A stretch of 64,000 nt of DNA from a virus. Of this stretch, positions 42,838-50,073 are shown piece after piece (the stretch's first letter is position 1; each line of letters starts with the position of its first letter). The position numbers and the translations under genes were made by a program. The DNA lies in the IMG/VR virus record IMGVR_UViG_3300018080_000154, positions 1-64,000 of that record, one strand, 5' to 3'. The notes beneath the pieces were generated by a model, which was not told the origin of the DNA, made no database searches, and worked only from the letters and a program-made list of their open reading frames with translations.

Positions 42838-43052
42838 CAGTTAAGAAATTGTCCTTTCGGCGAGGAGGTGTTTTGTAGAAGTTCAATGTCGTGGTCGTTG
42901 TAAATCTTTGTCTCGTCCAAATAAAGTGCGTCATACTTTTCTACCAAGGCAAGTAAGGCGGTGATTGCTTCGTCTTCTTCTAGTGGAACAAAAATCAATG
43001 TCACTTCTTGAAGATCTGGACGACGACGATGTAGACAAAGATACTCTTTCAT
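42837..43052 (-). CDS. Hypothetical 71-aa protein
   Basis: The product begins MKEYLCLHRRRPDLQEVTLI and contains EDEAITALLALVEKYDALYL. It overlaps both neighbours by one to four bases, which supports translation. No transmembrane helix or motif is visible. It lies between a membrane protein and the large terminase. Confidence 0.65.
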   Translation of the reverse strand: MKEYLCLHRRRPDLQEVTLIFVPLEEDEAITALLALVEKYDALYLDETKIYNDHDIELLQNTSSPKGQFLN

Positions 43053-43399
43053 TGTTTTTGATTGTCCTCTAATTGTGACGAGAGGTCGTCCGACGCAGTT
43101 CCAATTGTTGGAGACCCCTCGTCACGTGAGTCGTTTTTTGAAGAACGACCTTGGTACTTCTCGATGGCGTCGACCATTTCTTTCTCAATCTTTCGGACAA
43201 AAGCCGCATGACGCCGATATGTTTTATTTGCATGTGTCTCGGACAATATGATAAACACGCCAAGAATTGGATACATCACAAACAACCAACGTTGTCCTTG
43301 TGTCAATTCATAAATACCAATCAATATGAAAAACACCGTCAGTCCCCACGTCGACCAACCAACGGTTTTAAGGTCTTGTAGTTCTGCTATTTTTCTCAC
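43049..43399 (-). CDS. Two-TM membrane protein (holin-like size)
   Basis: The 116-residue product has a transmembrane segment at about 16-34 (STWGLTVFFILIGIYELTQG) and another at about 37-52 (RWLFVMYPILGVFIILSE). They are separated by a tight turn and followed by a charged ~60-residue cytoplasmic-type tail. Two helices with a short loop and charged tail fit a class II holin or an inner-membrane accessory. No endolysin is adjacent, so holin is only one possibility. Confidence 0.65.
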   Translation of the reverse strand: MRKIAELQDLKTVGWSTWGLTVFFILIGIYELTQGQRWLFVMYPILGVFIILSETHANKTYRRHAAFVRKIEKEMVDAIEKYQGRSSKNDSRDEGSPTIGTASDDLSSQLEDNQKQ

Positions 43400-43410
43400 T
43401 TGGTTTCTCC

Positions 43411-44193
43411 TTATTCGTTTGACACAACTCGTAGAGCTTTTTTGATTTTACCGACCGAGGTAAGTTCTCCGGCGGCTACGCGATTTACAAGATCCTGTTG
43501 ACGTTGAACCAAACTAAGCATTTGATCGTTACTGAGCTCGGCAAGATCTACTTCGCCAATAACTTTTAGTTCTTCTGGTTTTTTCTCCATGAAACCCATT
43601 TCCTGTGCCTTGGCGGCAATGTCGCGCAGGATTTCAAACTTAACTTTAAGGGCATTGGCAAGGGCGTTGGAGTTTGTTCCGGATTTGAATTTCTCGATCA
43701 AGACGTCGAGGTCTTTTATCACCTCCATTTGATTATGTCTGTACTGGACAAACTGTTCTTCGGCGGTGGATTTTCTAAGACTTTCTATTTCTTCCTTATA
43801 TAGGGCTCGTTTGTAGTTGTGGAGTTCGTTTCCGGTAAGATCCAGCTCTAAACAAATCTCCGAGTCCGTGTAGGTATACGCCAACATCTTTTTTATCACA
43901 ATCTTTCTTGCTTTGTGAAGACTTAGCTTCGCCTTCTTGACCAAGGGGGCCTCTACGCGAAGACCACGAGTCAAATTGTCTAGAACATAAATATGCTCGT
44001 CGTCCAACCATCGACCTACACTTTCCGGCACAAAGACCGAGTCGGAAAACGTCTTCGCCATTTTCTGGTCTTTTATCTTTAGACGACGACCGTAAATTGA
44101 TTTTCTAAGCTCTGCAGATCTATTTTTGTTGTCCGTCTTACTTTTACGAGCATCGGTCTTAGGTTTGACCACCAGTCTTTTCTTCTCACCCAT
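43411..44193 (-). CDS. Probable terminase small subunit
   Basis: The 260-residue product starts at ATG 44193 with an AGGAAG site. The N-terminus is strongly basic. Around 100-125 a helix-turn-helix-like stretch (AYTYTDSEICLELDLTGNEL) is followed by long helices (YRHNQMEVIKDLDVLIEKFK; ANALKVKFEILRDIAAKAQE). This is the layout of DNA-recognising small terminases. It is the first gene after the non-coding island and is close to the large subunit. The assignment depends on order and architecture, not on a recognised signature. Confidence 0.72.
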   Translation of the reverse strand: MGEKKRLVVKPKTDARKSKTDNKNRSAELRKSIYGRRLKIKDQKMAKTFSDSVFVPESVGRWLDDEHIYVLDNLTRGLRVEAPLVKKAKLSLHKARKIVIKKMLAYTYTDSEICLELDLTGNELHNYKRALYKEEIESLRKSTAEEQFVQYRHNQMEVIKDLDVLIEKFKSGTNSNALANALKVKFEILRDIAAKAQEMGFMEKKPEELKVIGEVDLAELSNDQMLSLVQRQQDLVNRVAAGELTSVGKIKKALRVVSNE

Positions 44194-44592
44194 GATTTAC
44201 TTCCTACCAATATGACTAAAAGTTGTTCTTGTTACTGGACGGTGTATGTATCTATCCAAACGGTCACGTCTTAACAACGTGGTGCATTTACCTACGTCTT
44301 GTGTGTATTGACTTCTACAGGTTGACGGCATGATTAAGCTTACGGACGACGTGTTTAAGTTTCCCCGTCTTTGGTTCGACTTCTTACGACGTCGACTTGT
44401 TAACAACGAGATCTTCGACTTTTCAGAAAAACGTCTAGACAAAAGTGGGCCTAGGAACGTACCCCCTAGAAAGAGACCGCACAGTTTTTTTGACACCCGG
44501 GGGCCCTTGACAAGATTTTTGCTCCCAACATAAGTCTTGTTGTGTCGTGACCTGTCAAGTGTGTCGATAGGCTTTACTAATGTTATCGGCCA

Positions 44593-44708
44593 AACGGATC
44601 CGTTCAAAAAACCCCCTTGTTTTCCTACCCTTGAAACGGTATAGTCTTCGGCCAAAAAGTATCGGTCAGTGTTGTTCAATAAACACTTGTTTTTTGAACG
44701 GTGTTTAT
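44593..44708. repeat. Nested inverted repeats with competing pairings
   Basis: AACGGATCCGTT (44593-44604) is a perfect palindrome. CCGTTCAAAAAAC (44600-44612) is the exact reverse complement of GTTTTTTGAACGG (44689-44701). The second arm also takes part in two other perfect pairings. ATAAACAC (44679-44686) pairs with GTGTTTAT (44701-44708), and GTTCAA (44674-44679) pairs with TTGAAC (44694-44699). The pairings exclude one another, as in RNA switches or clustered protein sites. Confidence 0.75.
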
Positions 44709-45269
44709 CCTCTACTACCCCTTGCATATCCCCACTATTCTCACACAGGTTCTCCTTTTCTCGAGATTCTTTTCTCCAGATCTTGTCGACGGTCGTTTCG
44801 TATGGATCGACGCGTAGCGCCTCTACCCTGCTTATGACTTTAAAAGACGTCGTAAAAACTAGATCTAGTGTCGAAGCATGTCGGCGTACTTCGTGGCGTC
44901 GTAGGGTCTTAGTTTTGATTTGTGGTTGTTTGCCTATGCCAAATGGTGTGTGATTGATGTGGGGACGTAGTCTGTCGTAGTATAGCGTATGCTTTAGCTG
45001 TGTGTGGTTGTATATGTATTCCTTAGTAGTTGTATCTGTTTTCCTATATGTTTTGGTATGGTTTTTCACTACTGTTTTTCTCATTTATGTTATGGTTTTT
45101 TCCTTTACACGGTAGATTTATCTTAACTTTATTTTCTTTTATTGTACACAGTCTCTTGGCGGTTCGGTTTACGGTGAGGGTTTGGCTCGCCGGTCTTAAG
45201 TCTTTTCTTTACGGCTCGGCTCGGTTTTAGTTTGTGGTTCGCTTAGTTGTAGTTGAAAATCGGATTTCA

Positions 45270-45301
45270 AAAATCTAAAACGTGTCTAGTGTCTAGATTT
45301 T
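45270..45301 (-). terminator. Candidate weak terminator after accessory operon
   Basis: In the minus-strand RNA, AAAAUCUAGA pairs with UUUAGAUUUU (ten pairs, one G:U), and the 3' arm runs on into UUUUUG. It is the first stem-loop with a U-run after the last supported gene of the accessory block. The stem is almost all A:U and so weak. The direct repeat GTGTCTAGTGTCTAG lies in its loop. Confidence 0.35.
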
Positions 45302-45363
45302 GATTTTACGTTTTGTGTTTTATTGACTCCACTTGTATCCTGGTGTGGTTTTTTTATCTATAA

Positions 45364-45513
45364 CTATCTTATTGGTCTCTCACGCCAGACGCGTCGTCCT
45401 TTACTTCCCCAACAATCACATTCTACCTCCGACTCCCAGCAACAATACTCTTGGTCTATTCTTTTACGAGGTTTTTGAATTACTTTTATCACAACGTGTT
45501 CTAGTAGATTCAT
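45364..45513 (-). CDS. Possible small ORF (49 aa)
   Basis: The frame begins MNLLEHVVIKVIQKPRKRID and is Arg/Trp/Cys-containing; GGAG lies eleven bases before its ATG. It overlaps the end of the Trp-rich protein in another frame. The evidence is thin: no homologue recalled, unusual composition, and the end of an operon. It may be spurious. Confidence 0.25.
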   Translation of the reverse strand: MNLLEHVVIKVIQKPRKRIDQEYCCWESEVECDCWGSKGRRVWRERPIR

Positions 45514-45752
45514 TGTCGAGGTGTCTCCACATATGAGGTTGAAGTCTAAAATCAAAGGTCCCAGTTAAAGGACTCGACACAATAAGAAAAGCGTGACCGT
45601 TTGGTCCACGCCACCATTTGACGGATAGATTTTTAGACCATCTCCACCAAATAGCCCAACGCCAGGTTATTGATTTTGGATTATGCCACGAGACCAATAC
45701 ATAACCACTATTCTTGACGTTGGTTTTTTTTAAAAAACATTAGTCCATTCAT
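45464..45752 (-). CDS. Trp-rich small protein, split by an A8 homopolymer frameshift
   Basis: Translation from ATG 45752 (overlapping the upstream TGA) reads MNGLMFFKK and stops after 14 codons (TAG 45710-45708). The +1 frame continues without an ATG as TNVKNSGYVLVSWHNPKSIT, then WRWAIWWRWSKNLSVKWWRG and HAFLIVSSPLTGTFDFRLQP, to 45464. Removing one A from the A8 run at 45724-45731 restores a single ~95-residue protein. The Trp-rich pattern looks like a real small phage protein. A sequencing error, an authentic mutation, slippage on A8 or independent start at TTG 45697 are all possible. Confidence 0.6.
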
Positions 45753-45991
45753 CTTGGTATCTCTTTTTTTATTTTCTTTATCAGTCTTTCATAGGCTCGT
45801 GCAACTCGTGGGTTACCGTACCAATCCAAAGCCAGATCAAGTGCCAACGCTGCAACCTCACAACGGTTAAACGACTTCTCGGATCTACCGTACCAATAGA
45901 TGATCTTTTTAGCATCTTCATCTCCTTCATCTGCTGACTTACCAATTTCTTTTCCGTATTTTTTAAGAAATGGTAGTTCAATGCTACTCAT
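45749..45991 (-). CDS. Hypothetical 80-aa protein
   Basis: The product begins MSSIELPFLKKYGKEIGKSA and is helical throughout (EVAALALDLALDWYGNPRVA), ending with a Lys-rich amphipathic helix (YERLIKKIKKEIPR). The start overlaps the upstream stop by four bases. A Sel1-like repeat resemblance (GDEDAKKIIYWYG) is faint. Function unknown. Confidence 0.68.
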   Translation of the reverse strand: MSSIELPFLKKYGKEIGKSADEGDEDAKKIIYWYGRSEKSFNRCEVAALALDLALDWYGNPRVARAYERLIKKIKKEIPR

Positions 45992-46314
45992 CGAAGTCTC
46001 CTTCTATTACTTTTTTGAAGATGTTCATGTATTGCCTCTAATCCAATTTTAATTGCAAGCTCTGGACCAAATCTAATAACGTTAGATTCTTTACCGTCCT
46101 TTTCTCGTATTACTAGACCGTTTCCCCGAAAAGCTTCACTAAGTCTGCGGTTTCTCCAATCTATAAGAACACGTTCGACTGCAATTCTTCCAACTTCAAG
46201 CAGTTCTTCATTTTTTGAAATTTCAATCAAATCCATTATTGCCCTCAACTCTTGTACAGAGAATGACTCATTATTCTTGAAACCGTGTAAACAGGTATCC
46301 AACAAAAATACCAT
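45988..46314 (-). CDS. Hypothetical 108-aa protein
   Basis: The product begins MVFLLDTCLHGFKNNESFSV and is mainly helical (VQELRAIMDLIEISKNEELL, then IAVERVLIDWRNRRLSEAF), with a basic C-terminus. The ribosome binding site is weak. A 78-base gap precedes it, in which I see only a 39-codon overlapping frame and no hairpin. Function unknown. Confidence 0.65.
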   Translation of the reverse strand: MVFLLDTCLHGFKNNESFSVQELRAIMDLIEISKNEELLEVGRIAVERVLIDWRNRRLSEAFRGNGLVIREKDGKESNVIRFGPELAIKIGLEAIHEHLQKSNRRRLR

Positions 46315-46392
46315 TTCACTACTTTGCTGGTTTGAAAATACTCGGTAAGATGATTTGTTTTCATTCTCTTTCTAATTAGATATTCTTGACTG

Positions 46393-46677
46393 CTAATAAG
46401 CATCAAAGTCTCCGTTTTTTCTCATTTTATCTGTGTTGTTAATTACTCGCCATATCTTTTTTTCAAGACGTTTCATGTGTTTTATTGTTTCCTTGGCAGG
46501 GTCTCCGGTTATTGTTTTGTAGTGCTTGATAAAAAAACTTAGACCATTAATAACGTTGTCGACGTCACCATTGTCTAGATTTATCAAAAGATACGGAGTA
46601 GGGATTTCTCCACCACATGTTGTTGGCTCTTTATCCGACGACTTACAAACACCGCAACTGCATTTCTTTTTTGTCAT
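46393..46677 (-). CDS. Small protein with Cys-rich N-terminus
   Basis: The first 22 residues contain a Cys cluster (MTKKKCSCGVCKSSDKEPTT, then CGG), likely to bind a metal. The remaining ~70 residues are helical and basic (INGLSFFIKHYKTITG; IKHMKRLEKKIWRVINN). It overlaps its upstream gene by four bases. No family recognised. Confidence 0.65.
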   Translation of the reverse strand: MTKKKCSCGVCKSSDKEPTTCGGEIPTPYLLINLDNGDVDNVINGLSFFIKHYKTITGDPAKETIKHMKRLEKKIWRVINNTDKMRKNGDFDAY

Positions 46678-46889
46678 AGGGTCTCCATTTCTGGTCTAAG
46701 AAAATTAATGACAGTTTTTAGCGGTATTTCCACGTCTACGTCAAACGGTTCCACTTCTATCGACAATACATCGGGTTGGTAGGCTTTGTCGGTATACATT
46801 TCTTTTTTGTTGACAGATTTTCCAAGAACCGATAGCGTGACGCTATACACTTCATCGTCAACTCCAATTGTTTTAATTATTTTTCTCAT
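46674..46889 (-). CDS. Hypothetical 71-aa protein
   Basis: ATG 46889 overlaps the preceding TGA as ATGA and begins MRKIIKTIGVDDEVYSVTLS. A TTG three codons upstream is less likely. The sequence alternates strands (VEPFDVDVEIPLKTVINFLR) and is acidic. Function unknown. Confidence 0.65.
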   Translation of the reverse strand: MRKIIKTIGVDDEVYSVTLSVLGKSVNKKEMYTDKAYQPDVLSIEVEPFDVDVEIPLKTVINFLRPEMETL

Positions 46890-47134
46890 ATTTTGCAAAG
46901 CTCCACGAATTGTTTCTTGGTTGTTCTTTCTCTTATTTTCTTTATCTGATTTACACGGTGACGTAGACGCTCGGTAACGTAAACGTTAACTGCCAAGAGG
47001 TCGGTTGTGTTCCAATATTCGTTTACTTCATGTGTTGAGAAATAGATAAGTTCCTCGTCGATCATTAGTCTAAGATATTTTATCCGACCTACCGACTCTA
47101 TTGCTTCTTCACGTCTTTGTTTCTCAGTTTTCAC
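46886..47134 (-). CDS. Hypothetical 82-aa protein
   Basis: The product begins MKTEKQRREEAIESVGRIKY and is a highly charged helical protein (YVTERLRHRVNQIKKIRERT). It lies in a chain of four-base overlaps (46674-47313), so the four genes are probably translated together. Function unknown. Confidence 0.65.
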   Translation of the reverse strand: MKTEKQRREEAIESVGRIKYLRLMIDEELIYFSTHEVNEYWNTTDLLAVNVYVTERLRHRVNQIKKIRERTTKKQFVELCKI

Positions 47135-47313
47135 GAGTAACTCATCTCCATTATGATGGCATCAATTGGTGTGTCTTGGTCGTCGTAGTATTCGCGCCAA
47201 GACTCTCTATCACTTGATATTGGGAAATCCATACCAGAGGCTTCGTCGTAAAGATCTTGTAGCCATTTTTCAAAGGTAGGGTATCTATTTTCAAAACTAT
47301 ATTCTGTGCTCAT
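47131..47313 (-). CDS. Hypothetical 60-aa protein
   Basis: The product begins MSTEYSFENRYPTFEKWLQD and is acidic (SGMDFPISSDRESWREYYDD). Acidic, aromatic phage proteins of this size are sometimes DNA mimics, but nothing here proves that. Its ATG follows TAA of a 15-codon frame in a 73-base gap. Confidence 0.6.
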   Translation of the reverse strand: MSTEYSFENRYPTFEKWLQDLYDEASGMDFPISSDRESWREYYDDQDTPIDAIIMEMSYS

Positions 47314-47386
47314 TATTTATCATCCCAGTAACTATGTATCAAATGAAACTTAAGAATTTTCATTAGCGTTTTATCAGTATCTTTTT

Positions 47387-47728
47387 TTAGTCGTTGTCAA
47401 GTTTCTCTCTCCACATCATTGCGTCTAATTCGCAAACAGGATTTGTTCTTCTATAATTTCCAAGATGACCAACAAGAAGATGACAATTTATCCCGTATTT
47501 CTTATTTTCACACAACGATATTAGATTGTCAGGATTCAGTTCACGATCCGGTGCTAAATGAAAAGGAATTTTATGATGAACTTCTGGATTGTCAGATCCA
47601 CAGATAAAACATTTTGGGTGTTTTTTAAGATGCTCTTTTCTCACCTTACGCCATTGGCTTGATCTACGTGCACCTGGCGGTGCTTTATTCATAATCCTGT
47701 CTTTGATTATGTCGATAATGTTCATCAT
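47387..47728 (-). CDS. HNH endonuclease
   Basis: The 113-residue protein has the HNH layout: CFICGSDNPEVHHKIPFHLA with the first zinc Cys pair and catalytic His-His, NPDNLISLCENKK with Asn and the third Cys, and INCHLLVGH with the final His. The N-terminal SSQWRKVRKEHLKKHPKC is typical of phage HNH proteins encoded near terminases. It could aid packaging-linked cleavage, as HK97 gp74 does, or be a free-standing homing enzyme. It is 3.2 kb upstream of the small terminase. Confidence 0.88.
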   Translation of the reverse strand: MMNIIDIIKDRIMNKAPPGARRSSQWRKVRKEHLKKHPKCFICGSDNPEVHHKIPFHLAPDRELNPDNLISLCENKKYGINCHLLVGHLGNYRRTNPVCELDAMMWREKLDND

Positions 47729-47746
47729 AGCGTCTAGCCTCTTTTC

Positions 47747-48100
47747 TCATGGATCTGTGTTGTTTATTTGATAAGTAAGAACGTTAATAAAATGTTGTGC
47801 AACGTCGGCTGGTGAGCCATTTGAACAAGATTTAGAAATCACACCAATTCCCGTTCCACTTAAAATACAAAGAGCCATAGTCCATTTTGCAAAACCAAGT
47901 TCGTCGCCTTTTGTAGCAAAATATTTTTCCATTTCTTCTGCAACTTTAGATATTTTATCAATGCAAGTGTTTATGTCTTTAGCGTCTTGTAATTGTTCGT
48001 GTGTACTATCGTCTGGTCGTGTGAATGGTAAAACTCTTCCCATTTGATCTGGATTTGACTTTAGAAAATTATTCACAAAATCTTGAATGTCATCTTTCAT
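47747..48100 (-). CDS. Hypothetical 117-aa protein
   Basis: The product begins MKDDIQDFVNNFLKSNPDQM and has long helices (INTCIDKISKVAEEMEKYFA). A moderately hydrophobic stretch (FAKWTMALCILSGTGIGVIS, ~80-99) could be one membrane helix or a buried core. Overlap with the next gene upstream is four bases. Function unknown. Confidence 0.65.
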   Translation of the reverse strand: MKDDIQDFVNNFLKSNPDQMGRVLPFTRPDDSTHEQLQDAKDINTCIDKISKVAEEMEKYFATKGDELGFAKWTMALCILSGTGIGVISKSCSNGSPADVAQHFINVLTYQINNTDP

Positions 48101-48414
48101 AATCTACTCGCTTCCCAACCGGTAACCGATCTATCTATATCGTAATGTGTTCCAAAAAGTTTGTTTGCACAAAATCTAAAATGTGCAGGAAGACTTTTAG
48201 CTAAATAATGAGAAGGTGTGTATTTATTGTAAATACCGTGTTCTTTCATTTGTTCAACTATTTTTATCAAGTCCTCGTTTCCCATTGCGTCCCATTTGCT
48301 CATATTAAGATCAATATCCCACCAAAGTGGTAAATTGTTTTCGGCCCATTGTAGAATTCGTCTTGATCTTTCAAGTTTGGTTACCACCGTTGTTCTGTAT
48401 CTATGTTTACCCAT
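48097..48414 (-). CDS. Hypothetical 105-aa protein
   Basis: The basic N-terminus (MGKHRYRTTVVTKLERSRRI) is followed by LPLWWDIDLNMSKWDAMGNE and helical segments. I do not recognise a family. It belongs to a run of short co-transcribed genes with 1-17 base spacing. Confidence 0.65.
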   Translation of the reverse strand: MGKHRYRTTVVTKLERSRRILQWAENNLPLWWDIDLNMSKWDAMGNEDLIKIVEQMKEHGIYNKYTPSHYLAKSLPAHFRFCANKLFGTHYDIDRSVTGWEASRL

Positions 48415-48415
48415 C

Positions 48416-48688
48416 TTACATGTCCGAAAGACGTTTTTTCAGTATCATCAACTTTTCTTTTGCATCTATAAGAGCTTTTTGTATTCCTTCTATTGCAGTT
48501 GCAACGTCTACGCGTATTTCAAGAGGTTCAACGTGTGTTCTTTTTATCTGTATCGAAAAACTCTTTACCTCTTCCTTTCGAGACTCGGTTGTGTATTCCA
48601 ATGCTCTTTCAAGTCGACTTACTTCTGATTCAGCCTCACCGATTTCTTGCCGTAGTTTGTTTGCACGTTCAAGTGTTTCAATATCCAT
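48416..48688 (-). CDS. Coiled-coil small protein
   Basis: The 90-residue product is almost wholly heptad-like: MDIETLERANKLRQEIGEAE at the start and ALIDAKEKLMILKKRLSDM at the end. A short strand pair lies between (FSIQIKRTHVEPLEIRVDVA). This strand-flanked coiled coil suggests a prefoldin-like or dimeric hairpin protein. Function unknown. Confidence 0.68.
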   Translation of the reverse strand: MDIETLERANKLRQEIGEAESEVSRLERALEYTTESRKEEVKSFSIQIKRTHVEPLEIRVDVATAIEGIQKALIDAKEKLMILKKRLSDM

Positions 48689-48717
48689 GTTTTCTCCTAC
48701 ACCAAGATATTGTACAT

Positions 48718-49146
48718 TTATTTTAACGCAGTATTTTTGATTTTGTCCATTGCGTCTTTGTTTGTTTTATTCAATTGATTTGTCAACATCTTTAACGACG
48801 ATTGAATTTCATCATTGATTTCCAACGCCCCGTGTTCTTCCTGTTTGTACGTAAGTGTTTTAATACGTGACACAGGAATTGCAAGATTTTTTCCAACCAA
48901 CAAAAAACCTGAAATCTGTCGATGTTCTAAAACTTTTTTGATGTTTACTTTGTTGACCTGAACATGTCTTGTTTTGTAGTCATACGCAGCGTATCCCCAG
49001 TCAACCATTTTTATTTTATCACCGTCCATTGTCTCAATCTCTGTGGTGATTTTTCCAACGTTGTATTTCTTACCGGTTGGAATTTCCGATTTCGTTTTTG
49101 ATTTTTGTCTAAAAAATGGGATTTTCATTTTTGATTTCCTATTCAT
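48718..49146 (-). CDS. Hypothetical 142-aa protein
   Basis: ATG 49146 overlaps the upstream stop (ATGAATAG). The N-terminus is basic (MNRKSKMKIPFFRQKSKTKS). The middle is beta-rich (IKMVDWGYAAYDYKTRHVQV; GFLLVGKNLAIPVSRIKTLT) and the C-terminus is helical. The small beta-barrel look resembles SH3 or Sm-like folds only loosely. Confidence 0.65.
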   Translation of the reverse strand: MNRKSKMKIPFFRQKSKTKSEIPTGKKYNVGKITTEIETMDGDKIKMVDWGYAAYDYKTRHVQVNKVNIKKVLEHRQISGFLLVGKNLAIPVSRIKTLTYKQEEHGALEINDEIQSSLKMLTNQLNKTNKDAMDKIKNTALK

Positions 49147-49345
49147 CGTCGTTTATTGTACCAAAATAGCAGTTTTTTGGTAACTGATACGGTTCCGTTA
49201 TCTGAAGGTTTCTAACTCGTAGTTGTTGACCTTTATTCTCAACAATCGATGGACCAGTAAATGATCCTGTTTTTTCTGAACCGTCTTCAAGAATAAAAGT
49301 AATGTGAACAGTTTGACAAGATTTGTTATCTATTTTATCTGTCAT
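49139..49345 (-). CDS. Hypothetical 68-aa protein
   Basis: ATG 49345 (MTDKIDNKSCQTVHITFILE) lies within the 3' end of the MazG-like gene. The product is a small beta-rich protein (DGSEKTGSFTGPSIVENKGQ). No family recognised; overlap with both neighbours supports translation. Confidence 0.62.
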   Translation of the reverse strand: MTDKIDNKSCQTVHITFILEDGSEKTGSFTGPSIVENKGQQLRVRNLQITEPYQLPKNCYFGTINDDE

Positions 49346-49730
49346 AAGCAATGTTTCTCTTTTGTTCTTCTAAAAGTTTTCTTTCCGACTCAAGGTCTCT
49401 TTCATTTGCCTCGGTCTCGGTAAATTTGTCTTTGTATCTAAGTTTTAATTTATTGATGTTTGTCTCCATTATTTGCTCAAGAGACACGTCTAAAGATCTT
49501 GCCGCTAATGCCATATACCACATCACGTCACCAAGTTCTTCGATTAGATTTACACGATCAAGTTTTTGACCATAGAAAAAATTCTTTTTTAGACAATCGA
49601 CAAACTCACCAGTCTCTGTTGCAAGACCAAAACCTGCGTGCATTAAATCTATGTCTACTCTTTTAGCAACAAGTTCTCTATCTATCTCTGCTGTTCTACT
49701 AGAATCAATTACGTATCGTGTGGCGTCCAT
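49335..49730 (-). CDS. MazG-like nucleotide pyrophosphohydrolase
   Basis: ATG 49730 (MDATRYVIDSSRTAEIDREL) is preceded by GGAGA at eleven bases; longer frames overlap the next gene more deeply. The all-alpha NTP-pyrophosphohydrolase motifs are clear: GLATETGEFVDCLKK (ExxE-type) and EELGDVMWYMALAAR (ExxD). NINKLKLRYKDKF near the end is typical of phage MazG proteins. It should hydrolyse (d)NTPs or alarmones, favouring phage replication. Length is normal for the short phage form. Confidence 0.88.
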   Translation of the reverse strand: MDATRYVIDSSRTAEIDRELVAKRVDIDLMHAGFGLATETGEFVDCLKKNFFYGQKLDRVNLIEELGDVMWYMALAARSLDVSLEQIMETNINKLKLRYKDKFTETEANERDLESERKLLEEQKRNIAYDR

Positions 49731-50073
49731 GTTTGTAGTGTCTCCATGCATAATGTTTTCTTGTGTACATGTAATTTTCATCGTATTGGTTGGCATAAGC
49801 CTCTCGTTCGAGTCTAATATTTAGATACGCCTTAACGTGACTCTTTTTACGTATCAGACGATTTAATAGATAGTCGTATGCATATATGAGATAAAAACCG
49901 ACGACAAGTGTCTCCGTATATTGTCGAATGTGTATTTTTTCATGATTTAAAAGAATTTGATCAAAATAATCTAGCTTTACAAAAATAAATGGCCAAATTG
50001 TAATTGCATCGATTGGCATTTTCTTACTAATCAATTTTGGTAACCAATGATTGTACTTTACAATACCGTCCAT
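49705..50073 (-). CDS. HExxH putative metallopeptidase with hydrophobic segment
   Basis: The 122-residue product contains LLNHEKIHIRQYTE (HEKIH, ~43-47) followed by a hydrophobic stretch (TLVVGFYLIYAYDYLLNRLI). A second acidic site, RLEREAYANQY, could give the third zinc ligand. This HExIHxxQ plus later E-A pattern resembles small uncharacterised membrane-associated zincins. The C-terminus is His/Arg-rich (KHYAWRHYKHGRH). Activity is inferred from motif only. Confidence 0.65.
   Translation of the reverse strand: MDGIVKYNHWLPKLISKKMPIDAITIWPFIFVKLDYFDQILLNHEKIHIRQYTETLVVGFYLIYAYDYLLNRLIRKKSHVKAYLNIRLEREAYANQYDENYMYTRKHYAWRHYKHGRHTIRN

Larger units (their letters stand above)
44197..45363. other. 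Gene-poor island upstream of packaging genes
   Basis: About 1.1 kb carries no convincing gene. Its base use differs from the rest: plus strand is visibly G+T-rich (for example 44880-45240) where neighbours are T+C-rich. A 295-codon minus-strand frame (44197-45084) exists, but it has no ribosome binding site. It is unusually rich in Thr, Lys, Arg and His, as expected from the base skew. Several plus-strand frames of 66-94 codons overlap it. The island contains nested inverted repeats (44593-44708), a 12-bp palindrome, and TGTGGTT at 44921, 45003 and 45233. Packaging (pac/cos), origin and late promoter functions are all plausible; none is shown. Confidence 0.6.

Noticed and set aside
44507-44531. 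TTGACA with CATAAG at 16 bases, plus strand
   Set aside because: The -10 match is poor and the direction opposes all genes; a mirror TTGACA on the minus strand has an even weaker -10. Not reported as a promoter.
44330-44533. A 67-codon plus-strand frame (MIKLTDDVFKF...) with AGG upstream
   Set aside because: It would be the only plus-strand gene in 64 kb, overlaps the minus-strand frame, and becomes Arg/Pro-rich toward the end. Not enough to call.
44197-45084. A 295-codon minus-strand frame in the island
   Set aside because: No ribosome binding site is near its ATG, composition is dominated by Thr/Lys/Arg/His as base skew predicts, and no domain is visible. I kept the region as non-coding but flagged the test that would reverse this.
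46352-46392. A 39-codon frame (MKTNHLTEYF...) in the gap before 46314
   Set aside because: It overlaps most of the start of a longer gene in another frame and has no features; the gap otherwise shows nothing.
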